A stretch of DNA of 36,339 bases from Deltaproteobacteria bacterium. GTDB taxonomy: Bacteria; Desulfobacterota; SM23-61. Numbering within the stretch: position 1 is the stretch's first letter; each line of letters begins with the position of its first letter. The DNA is taken from NCBI GenBank assembly GCA_016875165.1, contig VGSF01000047.1, positions 1-36,339 on the forward strand, in the 5' to 3' direction. Both the position numbers and the translations under genes were made by a program. The notes under the pieces were generated by a model. The model saw only the letters and a list, made by a program, of their open reading frames with translations. It did no database searches and was not told the origin of the DNA. Shown here in pieces: positions 16,699 to 24,245 of the stretch.

Positions 16699-16914
16699 AA
16701 CCACAGAGCGCGCTGAGAACGCAGAGCAAAAAATATCTAATTCAAATAGTTTGATCCCAAAGGAAATCTTAAGTTTTGATTTTAAAAATTCTGGACTCAT
16801 TCGTTTGGATAATGTGCCTTACTGATTTGTTGTTTTGACTCGTGCTTGGGGGATTTGTGCTTGAAATTTATAATTTCTATAATATCCCTGCGAGCTTGGC
16901 GATCTCTGCGGTGA
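16699..16914. repeat. CAGAG-type palindromic repeat, copy 3
   Basis: ACCACAGAGCGCGCTGAGAAC at the left and GGCGATCTCTGCGGTGA at the right are inverted, less exact than in copy 2. The right end abuts the ATG at 16915 directly. The interior is AT-rich, without a gene. Confidence 0.55.
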
Positions 16915-17202
16915 ATGGAAATGAAAAAAGAGTGGGTCTTCGAAGAAATTGAAGTGGAGTGCTATGCCGGTTATAGAGGGCAAGAAACTCCCCGGGCCTT
17001 TGCGCATCTGGGAAGGCGGCGCGAAATCTTTGAAATTTTGGACCGCTGGTATGAGGAGGGAAGAGACCCAAAATCACCCCGGCATGATTATTTTAAGGTG
17101 AGGACGAAGGACGGAGAAATTTTTTTGCTTCGCTTCACGCCCCGTTATCAATCCTGGACTCTTTGTCGGCAGGTCCCCGCCCCTCGATTTTCCAATAATT
17201 GA
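16915..17202 (+). CDS. Small uncharacterised protein
   Basis: This is a 95-residue (or 93-residue, from ATG 16921) soluble protein without signal or membrane segment. It reads as a small beta-rich domain: VECYAGYRGQETPRAFAHLGRRREIFEILDRW in outline, then HDYFKVRTKDGEIFLLRF and SWTLCRQ. I have seen similar small proteins in other anaerobes, with a strand pattern of G-R-hydrophobic repeats ending in a YF-K-V-D-G-YLL motif, but know no function. ATG 16921 is spaced well from GGTGA at the end of the upstream repeat and may be the true start. It lies between tonB and cobD, which gives no clear clue. Confidence 0.6.
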   Translation: MEMKKEWVFEEIEVECYAGYRGQETPRAFAHLGRRREIFEILDRWYEEGRDPKSPRHDYFKVRTKDGEIFLLRFTPRYQSWTLCRQVPAPRFSNN

Positions 17203-17347
17203 GAAGCAAAGCAAATTCCTATTGGACGCAGATTAACGCAGATTTTCAAGATTGAAATTCAAATAACATAATTAAAAATCCAGATTCTGACTTCTGACTC
17301 CTGTATTCTGTCTTCAGTCTTCAGAGTCCTTAATTAAGGAGAAGTCC

Positions 17348-18433
17348 TTGAACCAAAGCCACGGCGGTAACATCTACGAAATTTCTGAGCGGTATGGTTT
17401 GCAGCCGTCGGCAATTATCGATTTCAGCGTTTCCATCAACCCTTTCGGCCTTTCCAAAAAGGCCGAAAGGAAGCTTAAGCAGAGCCTTGCGGACGTTCTT
17501 CACTACCCTGATCCTAAGTGTTCTGAGTTGAAACGAACTCTGGCTCAATATCACGGACTGGCGGAGGAGCAAATCCTGGTCGGGGCCGGTTCCACGGAAT
17601 TCATTTACGCCATACCCCGGGTTTTGAGCGTTAAGCGTCCTCTGATCGTTACCCCTGCTTTCAGCGAATATGAAAACGCGCTGGAATGTTCACCGGGAAG
17701 GATTAACGTAAGCATTCATTACTTGGAGACGAAGGAAGAAGATGGGTTTGAACTTTGCGTGGAAAGCCTCCTCTTTGCCCTAACCCAGGGATATGATGCC
17801 CTCTATCTTGGCAATCCCAACAACCCCACGGGAATCCTAACAGAGAAAGAGGATCTTCTGAAAATCTTAGCCCAGGCAGAGCGGGAAAAAGTCTGGTTCA
17901 TCCTGGATGAGGCCTTCATTGATTTTGTCGAAGAGGAATCTTTCAAGAGGGAAGTCATCTCCTCCTCGAGGCTGATTATTCTCCGCTCGTTGACGAATTT
18001 CTTTGCCCTACCCGGTTTGCGGGTCGGCTACCTCATTGCCCATCCAGAAACCATCCAGCATTTTTCCCGGAACAAGGAACCCTGGACCGTGAATGCCCTG
18101 GCCCAGATTGCGGCCAGGGTGAGTTTGCAGGATGCAAAATATATCCGCCGGACAAAGGAATGGATCAAACTGGAGCGCAACCGTTTAACCCAGGGCCTGC
18201 GAGCCATCCCAGGTTTTATCCCCTATCCCGGTAAGGCCAACTATCTTCTGGTCGAGATCCACCCCAACCTCAGACTGGATGCCGCCGAACTACGTGAAAA
18301 ACTGATCTCCTATGGAATCCTCATTCGGGATTGCCGTTCTTTCCATCACATAGGCCCATACTTTTTCCGCGTCGCCGTGCGGGGACGCCGGGAGAACAAC
18401 GCCCTACTCAAAGCTCTGCGTCGGGTACGCTAA
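17348..18433 (+). CDS. cobD: CobD-type L-threonine-O-3-phosphate decarboxylase lacking the PLP lysine
   Basis: CobD makes (R)-1-aminopropan-2-ol O-2-phosphate for the corrinoid side chain. This protein is a 361-residue fold-type I PLP enzyme related to histidinol-phosphate aminotransferase. HGGNIYEISERYGL at the N-terminus and DFSVSINPFGL are CobD-like, and GAGSTEFIY, GNPNNPTG and ILDEAFIDF (pyridine-binding Asp) are intact. The segment that normally reads T-K-F/Y before A-x-PGLR reads LTNFFALPGLRVGY, with Asn217 (codon AAT at 17996-17998) in the Schiff-base lysine position. As read, it should not form the internal aldimine. The start is TTG 17348 with AGGAG seven bases upstream. A single base error or mutation would explain the change. 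Confidence 0.85.
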   Translation: MNQSHGGNIYEISERYGLQPSAIIDFSVSINPFGLSKKAERKLKQSLADVLHYPDPKCSELKRTLAQYHGLAEEQILVGAGSTEFIYAIPRVLSVKRPLIVTPAFSEYENALECSPGRINVSIHYLETKEEDGFELCVESLLFALTQGYDALYLGNPNNPTGILTEKEDLLKILAQAEREKVWFILDEAFIDFVEEESFKREVISSSRLIILRSLTNFFALPGLRVGYLIAHPETIQHFSRNKEPWTVNALAQIAARVSLQDAKYIRRTKEWIKLERNRLTQGLRAIPGFIPYPGKANYLLVEIHPNLRLDAAELREKLISYGILIRDCRSFHHIGPYFFRVAVRGRRENNALLKALRRVR

Positions 18434-18494
18434 GAAATCATTTCTCCGTAGGCTTTAGCCAGCGAGTCAAAGCTCCTAATAGTTTAAAAAATTC

Positions 18495-18760
18495 GTAACA
18501 CTTTAGCCCTTTAAAAGAGGTGGGGCGTAAGGTCAGAGGGAATCCATGGTCCGGGGGCCTGGGCGGCCCGCTTGGAATCATAAGGCGCTGATTTCTTCGC
18601 CGGTGGGGCGGGGAAACCGCCCCCGCCTCCTCCGACGGAAAAGAGCGGGGTTCTTCGTGGCCAAGCGGAAACCCGGCCGATGCTTCCGGCGCGTTCCACC
18701 CAGACCCCCGGACCTCAACAAAGGTGGTAAAACCACTTTTTCAAACCGCTAAATTGATAC
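18495..18760. mobile_element. MITE-like element family A, copy 2
   Basis: This is a 266-bp copy with terminal inverted repeats (GTAACACTTTAGCCCTTT at the left, complement of AAACCGCTAAATTGATAC at the right). Flanks AAAAATTC and AAAAATAC are an 8-bp target duplication with one mismatch. It is very similar to copy 3 at 28251 and more distant from copies 1 and 4. Reading frames inside are chance products of GC-rich palindromes. It lies between cobD and the flhG promoter. The remaining gap, 18761-18946, shows only AT-rich sequence and a small GGTTATAACC palindrome. Confidence 0.85.
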
Positions 18761-18946
18761 AAAAATACTTTCCAACAGGGCGCAACCTAAAGGTTGCGGC
18801 TACAATTCGAGAAATCTGCCGGAAAATCAAAGAATAGTCAAAAAGATGACTTTTTAATTTTTTTTTGGACATTTATTGAGCTATACACTTTCCCCGTAAC
18901 GGTTATAACCATTAAATATTTTTAATGCTTTTGCTTTTTATCTGCC

Positions 18947-18962
18947 TGGCATGCTAATTGCT
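18947..18962 (+). promoter_or_regulatory. Sigma-54 type promoter upstream of flhG-fliA
   Basis: TGGCAT-GCTAA-TTGCT matches the -24/-12 consensus TGGCAC-N5-TTGCA closely, with correct spacing of the GG and GC doublets. Transcription would start near 18974, about 60 bases before flhG. Sigma-54 control is common for flagellar regulators in related bacteria. The sequence match is direct; activity is inferred. Confidence 0.7.
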
Positions 18963-19035
18963 CAATACAGGGACAGATTATGGGCTATTTAGGCCATTTT
19001 TGTAAAATCACATAGCCAGAAGAATAATATTCAAC

Positions 19036-20001
19036 ATGATTCAAGAAGAAGGACTTAGACCGCATAAGGGCAAAATACTAAAAAAGAGAGGTTCTTCTCC
19101 AATTTTTACGGAAGAGAAAGACGAAGCTCTTTATCTCAAATGGCCGAGGGTGATCTCGGTTAGCAGCGGCAAGGGGGGCGTGGGGAAAACGAATATTGTG
19201 GCCAATCTGGCCTTCGCTTTTACCCAGATGCAAAAGAGGGTTTTAGTCCTGGATGCCGATTTAGGACTGGCCAATATCAATATTCTGTTGGGGTTGGTCC
19301 CGCGTTATACCATTGAACATCTTCTGTTAAGAGAAAAAAGTGTCTCGGACATATTGATCAAAGGCCCGGGAGGGATGTCCATCATACCGGCCAGCTCCGG
19401 CGTTCTGGAATTAACCTACCTGAATGAAAGCCAGAAGATTTTCCTTCTGAATGAACTGGATCTGCTGGCCGAGTCAGTGGACATTTTATTGATTAATACG
19501 GCGGCCGGGATTTCTGCCAATGTCCTCTATTTCAACCAGGCTGCTAAAGAATCGATTCTAATTGCCACGCCGGAACTTACTTCGATCACCAATACCTTGG
19601 CTTTGATTAAAGTCCTGTCCGCAAAACACAAGAAAAAGAAGTTCACCATCCTGATTAATTTTGTCCGCAATGGTAAGGAGGCCCAAAAAGTCTATAAGAA
19701 AATCAGCATGGTGGTTGACCGCTTCCTGGGCAGCTTATCGCTTGATTATTTGGGTTTTATCCCGTTCGATGAAAACCTTCCCAAAGCCGTGAAACAACAA
19801 CGAGCGGTCTTGGAGCTTTATCCCCAGGCCATTTCCAGCCGCAGTTTTATGGAGGTAGCCAGAACCCTGGCTGAAAAGTCGCCGGGCGCCGGTTCCAACG
19901 GCAATGTTCAATTTTTCTGGAAGCACCTTCTTCAAAACCATACCATCAGTCATCAGAGAAAGCCGGGGGGTCTAATTGAAAGCGAGAGCTATCCAGCATA
20001 A
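19036..20001 (+). CDS. flhG: FlhG-type MinD/ParA ATPase (flagellar number regulator)
   Basis: This is a 321-residue P-loop ATPase of the MinD/ParA class, assigned to FlhG (YlxH/FleN), which limits flagellar number with FlhF. The deviant Walker A SGKGGVGKT is at about residues 44-52. VLVLDADLGLANINILLGL is the switch region, PASSGV follows, and LINTAAGISANVLYF replaces the usual D-T-G-A-G with N-T-A-A-G. SITNTLALIKVL and the C-terminal VARTL end the domain. The first 35 residues are basic and may carry a regulatory extension. The gene overlaps fliA by 26 bases, a common pairing. flhF is not in the window; cobD and a mobile element lie upstream. The Shine-Dalgarno signal is weak. Confidence 0.85.
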   Translation: MIQEEGLRPHKGKILKKRGSSPIFTEEKDEALYLKWPRVISVSSGKGGVGKTNIVANLAFAFTQMQKRVLVLDADLGLANINILLGLVPRYTIEHLLLREKSVSDILIKGPGGMSIIPASSGVLELTYLNESQKIFLLNELDLLAESVDILLINTAAGISANVLYFNQAAKESILIATPELTSITNTLALIKVLSAKHKKKKFTILINFVRNGKEAQKVYKKISMVVDRFLGSLSLDYLGFIPFDENLPKAVKQQRAVLELYPQAISSRSFMEVARTLAEKSPGAGSNGNVQFFWKHLLQNHTISHQRKPGGLIESESYPA

Positions 20002-20767
20002 AGCATATTCTCTGGACTTGCCTGCTCTGGCGTCTCAGGGCCATGCTTCGTCCAGGGGGGAAGAAGTGATCCTGAAATATACCCCGTTAATCAAGTACAT
20101 AGCCCAACGCCTGGCCATGCGCTTCCCCCCGCATATTTCTGCTGAGGATTTGATCGGGGCCGGAGTGATCGGGTTAATGGATGCCTTGAATAAATTTGAT
20201 CCTGAGAAAAAGGTGCAGTTTAAGACCTATGCCGAATTTCGGATTAAGGGAGCGATGCTGGATGAATTAAGGTCTCTGGATTGGGTTTCCCGGTCTGTTA
20301 GGCAAAAGGCCGCCCAGGTGGAGAAAACGTATCGGGCCTTAGAGAAGAAAAAAGGGCGGGCCGTGGAAGATGAAGAGATAGCCCAGGAAATGGGTCTTTC
20401 CCTCGACGATTATTACGAAAGGCTAAAAGAGATCCAGGGAGTCTTTTTATTGGACATCGAGACCCTTTGGACAAAATTCTCTAAGCTTGTGGAAGAGGAT
20501 ATTTTCAACCTGGTCATGGATGAAGATGAAAATCACCCCTTCCATTTATTCTGCCTGGTGGAGTTGAAGGAGGTGTTAGCCCGGGCCATCGGGGAGCTAA
20601 CTAACAAGGAAAAAATGGTGGTATCGCTCTATTATTATGAAGACTTGACTTTGAAGGAAATCGGCGAGGTGTTGGGTTATACCGAATCACGCATATGTCA
20701 GATTCACACCAAGGCGATTTTAAAACTAAGATCTAAACTAAAATATTCCCTGAAGGACTTCGTCTAA
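19976..20767 (+). CDS. fliA: RNA polymerase sigma factor for flagellar genes (FliA/WhiG type)
   Basis: This is a sigma-28 type factor of 263 residues that directs RNA polymerase to late flagellar and chemotaxis genes. Region 2 is clear: YTPLIKYIAQRLAMRFPP, DLIGAGVIGLMDALNKFDP, KFKTYAEFRIKGAMLDELR in outline and the WVSRSVRQKA stretch. Region 3 (residues about 120-150) and region 4 (LTNKEKMVVSLYYYEDLTLKEIGEVLGYTESRICQIH in outline, helix-turn-helix) complete it. The start is TTG 19976, preceded by GGGGGG, inside the flhG 3' end, suggesting coupled translation. It is the last plus-strand gene before the convergent hypA. No anti-sigma factor gene is visible. Confidence 0.92.
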   Translation: MKARAIQHKAYSLDLPALASQGHASSRGEEVILKYTPLIKYIAQRLAMRFPPHISAEDLIGAGVIGLMDALNKFDPEKKVQFKTYAEFRIKGAMLDELRSLDWVSRSVRQKAAQVEKTYRALEKKKGRAVEDEEIAQEMGLSLDDYYERLKEIQGVFLLDIETLWTKFSKLVEEDIFNLVMDEDENHPFHLFCLVELKEVLARAIGELTNKEKMVVSLYYYEDLTLKEIGEVLGYTESRICQIHTKAILKLRSKLKYSLKDFV

Positions 20768-20802
20768 AGCTTTTCTCTCCCCCCGGGTCGGATCTTTTCC
20801 TT

Positions 20803-21147
20803 TTAATTTACCTCCATTTCAACGATTTGCAGTTCATGGCCTTTATCGACCCTAAAAGAATGAGAGGCGCAGATAGGGCATTCAAGGACAAAAGCTCCTT
20901 CCATTTCAAAATGGCTTTTGCACCCGTTACAGAACCCGCCGAGCGGCACCACGTCGATAATGAATTTCGCGTCGCTGGCCAGCGAACCTTTTTTGACGGC
21001 ATCGAAAGCAAAGGCAAAGGCCGCCGGTAAAATACCCGAGGCCCCTCCTACCTGAACCCTTACGGATTCAACGGAACTAAATCCTTCCTCCTGGCATTTT
21101 TTTTCAACGATATCCAGAAGACTTAAGGCGATGGATACTTCATGCAT
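20803..21147 (-). CDS. hypA: Hydrogenase maturation nickel metallochaperone HypA
   Basis: HypA delivers nickel with HypB to the hydrogenase large subunit. The product has 114 residues, the normal length. The N-terminal MHEVSIA contains His2, the nickel ligand. The zinc site is formed by Cys73, Cys76, Cys90 and Cys93 (FCNGC and ECPIC). The middle VRVQVGGASGILPAAFAFAFDAV matches the family, with GGAS in place of the more common GxLS. It is the last gene of the minus-strand hydrogenase operon, starting 4 bases after the hypC stop. HypB, HypD, HypE and HypF must be elsewhere. Confidence 0.94.
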   Translation of the reverse strand: MHEVSIALSLLDIVEKKCQEEGFSSVESVRVQVGGASGILPAAFAFAFDAVKKGSLASDAKFIIDVVPLGGFCNGCKSHFEMEGAFVLECPICASHSFRVDKGHELQIVEMEVN

Positions 21148-21151
21148 ACTC

Positions 21152-21385
21152 CTAACTCGCTTCTTCTTCCAATTGGGCGATTTCCTCTATTAATTTTAAG
21201 GCATCCTCGGCCGCCTGGCGGTCAATCTTTTGAATGGCGAACCCGGCATGCACCAGCACATAATCCCCTACCGCCGCCTCCTCGGGCAAGAGGAGCAAGC
21301 TTACCTCCCGCCGAACTGCCGAGACATCGATGGTAGCGATTTTATCTTTTAAAGCCACAATCTCAGATGGTACGGCCAGGCACAT
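21152..21385 (-). CDS. hypC: Hydrogenase assembly chaperone HypC/HupF
   Basis: This small chaperone holds the Fe(CN)2CO unit with HypD and passes it to the large subunit. The 77-residue protein begins MCLAVPSEIV, with the essential Cys2, and has the conserved DYVLVHAGFAIQKID block at about 42-56. It overlaps the 3' end of the maturation protease gene by 23 bases, a sign of translational coupling. The tail is acidic. Which hydrogenase it serves is indicated by its place in the operon. Confidence 0.95.
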   Translation of the reverse strand: MCLAVPSEIVALKDKIATIDVSAVRREVSLLLLPEEAAVGDYVLVHAGFAIQKIDRQAAEDALKLIEEIAQLEEEAS

Positions 21386-21884
21386 CGACAGATTCTCCGC
21401 TCGTTTTTTTGCGAAAGGTAACGCCCCACTCCCGGAGTTTTGCTAAAATGGTTTCTAAAAATTTTTCGAAATTTTTATTTACGGCCCCGGATAGGGTAAG
21501 CCCCACTTCCATCGTTTCAGGCTGAATTCCTATGAGGGTTATTTTTGCTGGCCTCGTGCCTAAAAAGCTTGAAGCAAAGAGGAGATCCGCCAGGCCGACA
21601 TGATGCAGGGAGAGCTTGGGCGCTAAAAAAGAGGGAATCTCTTCATCTTCGATAATGGCGATGGTTCCGGGAACTTCTTTTAGGTTTAGGGCATCGGCAA
21701 AGAGGATTTTTTCCACCCCCTCGATCAGGGGGAGAAGGTCCAGGCCAAGCGTTCCTCCATCGAGGAGGCGGATGTCTTCAGGAAAATCAAACCTTTTGCG
21801 GAGCGCTTCGACCGCATGCACCCCCACCCCCTCGTCGCTCAGGAGGATGTTGCCCAGTCCGATCAATGAAATTTTATTTTTCAT
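21363..21884 (-). CDS. hyaD: Hydrogenase maturation endopeptidase (HyaD/HybD family)
   Basis: This is a nickel-dependent endopeptidase that removes the C-terminal peptide of the large subunit after metal insertion. The 173-residue protein starts with ISLIGLGNILLSDEGVGVHAVEAL, the family signature with the first acidic metal ligand. DGGTLGLDLL (with Asp) and LHHVGLADLL (with His) supply the other expected ligands. Its substrate is probably the large subunit in this operon, which ends with ACAIH followed by a 15-residue tail ([15 protein letters not shown]). It overlaps the cytochrome b gene by 11 bases and hypC by 23 bases. Confidence 0.92.
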   Translation of the reverse strand: MKNKISLIGLGNILLSDEGVGVHAVEALRKRFDFPEDIRLLDGGTLGLDLLPLIEGVEKILFADALNLKEVPGTIAIIEDEEIPSFLAPKLSLHHVGLADLLFASSFLGTRPAKITLIGIQPETMEVGLTLSGAVNKNFEKFLETILAKLREWGVTFRKKTSGESVDVPGRTI

Positions 21885-22521
21885 CCACAGTCTTATATCC
21901 GCTGAAAATTGAACTGATCATAGAATTCTTTTCTATACTGTCAATATACCATCCGGCATATACATGAAAAACCGCAAAAGCGATCATCAGCCACATAATA
22001 AGATGGTGATAGAGGCGAAGGGTTTGGGCAGAAATGTATGGCAGAATCCATCCACCCATAAGCGTTGAGACAAATCCGTGATGGCTTTCTGAATACATGG
22101 CAAAACCGGTTACAATTTCGAAATGGAAAAAGAAAAACAACCCGAGATATGTAAAAGCGGCTAAAGCGTGATGCCCCGTCCGATGGGGATGGTCCTTTTT
22201 CAAAAAAAGATAAAATTTTATATCGTCAAATATGGCCTTCCAGGCATGTCTGGTTAAAGGCACAAATTCACCCCATCGGGCATATTGGTTCCCCACAAAG
22301 GCCCAGTAAATTCTGATGATAAAACTCACCGTAAAAACATAGGCCGCCACAAAGTGGATAAACCTCATGATAGACATGAGGTGGAAATCTCCCGTGGGAG
22401 GAGGAACCAGGAAGGGTTTGCTTATGTAAAAGCCGGTAAAAGAAAGGACCACTATCGAAATAGCGGCAAGCCAATGAGTTAGTCGAACCGGCAATTCCCA
22501 GACATATACCCTTTTCAACAT
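21874..22521 (-). CDS. hyaC: Ni/Fe-hydrogenase b-type cytochrome subunit
   Basis: This integral membrane diheme cytochrome b accepts electrons from the periplasmic hydrogenase dimer and passes them to quinone. The 215-residue length fits. It begins VYVWELPVRLTHWLAA, with the first heme-ligand His, and has four or five hydrophobic segments with further conserved His in RFIHFVAAYVF, FHFEIVTGFAMY and RLYHHLIMWLMIAFAVFHVYAGWY. It follows the large-subunit gene by 14 bases and overlaps the protease gene. Its presence, and the Tat signal on the small subunit, place the hydrogenase among the group 1 membrane-bound respiratory uptake enzymes. Confidence 0.93.
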   Translation of the reverse strand: MLKRVYVWELPVRLTHWLAAISIVVLSFTGFYISKPFLVPPPTGDFHLMSIMRFIHFVAAYVFTVSFIIRIYWAFVGNQYARWGEFVPLTRHAWKAIFDDIKFYLFLKKDHPHRTGHHALAAFTYLGLFFFFHFEIVTGFAMYSESHHGFVSTLMGGWILPYISAQTLRLYHHLIMWLMIAFAVFHVYAGWYIDSIEKNSMISSIFSGYKTVDEK

Positions 22522-22535
22522 GGCGCCCTCCTCTC

Positions 22536-24245
22536 CTATAAAGCTCTTACCTTAACCAACTCCCTCCGCTGGGGGTCAACTACATGAATGGCGCAGGCCA
22601 TACAAGGGTCGTAGGAATGAATGGTCCGTAAAATTTCCAGCGGTTTGTTGGGGTCGGCCAGGGGAGTGTTAATCAAGGCTTCTTCGTAAGGACCTCTTTG
22701 GCCTTTGGCGTCTCTCGGGGAAGAGTTCCAACCACCTGGAACAACGCACTGATAATTAGCCACTAAGCCATCTTTGATGACCACCCAATGGCAAAGGAAC
22801 CCGCGGGGCGCTTCGTGGAAACCATAACCCTTGGCTTCTTTGGGCCAGGTGGAGGGGTCCCATTTCTCTCCGCTATGGATGCGCAGATCACCACCCTTCA
22901 TCTTTCCGGCCAGTTCATCAATCCAGATCGGCAGCATCTCTGCGGTCACCAGGGTCTCAATCCCCCTGGCCGCGGTCCTGCCCAGGGTTGAGAATAAAGC
23001 CTCCGGCCCGACCTTCAATTTTTTTAGCACCCCATCTGTTACCTCTTTGATCCTTTTGTGCCCTAAGGCATAGGCGATGAGCATTCTGGAGAGGGGACCA
23101 ACTTCAGTGGCCAGACCATCATAACGGATTCCTTTGACCCAGGTGTACTTCTTGGAGGTGTCGAGGAATTCATAAGGCGGCTTTGGCCCCGTGTAATTGG
23201 GAACCGTTTCCCCCACCCAGGGATGTTTGGCCTTATCGTCCCCGTCGCCGTACTTGTACCAGGCATGGGCCGCATCTTCCGTGACTTTCATATGGTCGAT
23301 TGGCTCAACCTTGCTTAAATTCTTGTTGCGAATGAATCCTGCCGGTAGCCAGCAGTTGGTCGTGTTGCTCAGGTTGTCATTCTGGAACTCTCCGCAGGAG
23401 ATAAAATTGCCGACTCCGCCGCCGATGCCGGCCCATTCTTTGTAATAAGAGGCAATGGCCAACAGATCGGGGATGTACACTTTCTCCACAAAATCGAGGG
23501 CTTTGTTGGCCAGGCTCTTCATGAAAGCCAGGCTGCCGGCGTTGAGGGCATTCTGACTGTTGGGATCGACCGGGACCGACATCCCCCCCACGAGATAGGT
23601 CTGGGGATGGGGATTCTTGGCCCCGAGAAGGGCGTGCATGCGAATCACGTCTCTCTGCCATTCCAAAGCTTCCAGGTAATGAGCAACTGCCAGAAGATTT
23701 ACCTCAGGAGGAAGTTTATAAGCTGGATGTCCCCAGTACCCATTGGCAAAAATTCCCAGCTGCCCGCTTTCAACCAGACCTTTGACCCTCCCTTGGATGG
23801 CTTTGAAATGGCCTGGGGTGGCGTTTGGCCAGTCGGACAGGGATTGGGCTATGCTTGCCGTTTTGGTTGGATCAGCTTTCAAAGCACTGACTATGTCCAC
23901 CCAATCCAGGGCATGCAGGTGATAGAAATGGACCACATGGTCTTGTACATATTGAATACCTGAAATCAAATTTCTGATGATCCGGGCGTTATCCGGAATT
24001 GTAATTCCCAGGGCATTTTCTACAGCTCTCACGGAGCTGGTGGAGTGAACCGTTGTTCAGACCCCGCATATTCGGGAAAGAAAGGCCCAAACCTCCCTCG
24101 GATCGCGGTTCTTGACAATCAACTCAATGCCCCGCCACATGGTTCCGGAGACCCAAGCATCTTTTACCTTCCCGCCTTCCACTTGAGCCTCGACCCGCAT
24201 ATGACCCTCAATTCGGGTAATTGGATCAATCGCGATCTTCGGCAT
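22536..24245 (-). CDS. hyaB: [NiFe] hydrogenase large subunit with in-frame TGA at an active-site Cys
   Basis: This is the catalytic subunit of a periplasmic uptake hydrogenase, 569 codons. ATG 24245 has AGGAG eight bases upstream and overlaps the small-subunit gene by 20 bases. [19 protein letters not shown] opens the protein. The L1 motif reads RICGV, then TGA (24059-24057, codon 63), then [16 protein letters not shown]. The TGA stands at the second Cys of RxCGxC, and the frame continues unbroken to the L2 motif [10 protein letters not shown] and a 15-residue cleavable tail. If TGA is read as selenocysteine, U63 would be a Ni-Fe ligand. A SECIS-like hairpin lies at 24039-24023. Known [NiFeSe] enzymes have Sec in L2, where this protein has Cys. 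The alternatives are a TGC/TGT to TGA nonsense change or a sequence error; a split gene is unlikely, since re-initiation would lose the L1 site. Confidence 0.9.
24023..24039 (-). promoter_or_regulatory. Candidate bacterial SECIS hairpin downstream of the hyaB TGA
   Basis: On the minus strand, CAGCTC-CGTGA-GAGCTG forms a perfect 6-bp stem with a 5-base loop. It begins 17 bases after the TGA, and its loop begins 23 bases after it. Bacterial SECIS models need a short stem-loop at about 16-37 bases from the UGA with a G among the first two loop bases. Here the second loop base is G. The sequence also encodes conserved residues (SSVRA), so the hairpin could be coincidental. Confidence 0.4.

Noticed and set aside
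18511-18699. Minus-strand frames of about 62 codons repeated in element copies 2 and 3
   Set aside because: They are similar only because the element is repeated. They consist of low-complexity Gly/Pro stretches, are not kept in copies 1 and 4, and have no ribosome binding site.
22536-24032. Hydrogenase large subunit as a separate 498-residue gene starting at GTG 24032
   Set aside because: The upstream piece is in the same frame, and only one TGA separates them, inside a conserved motif. Starting at 24032 would omit the L1 metal ligands.
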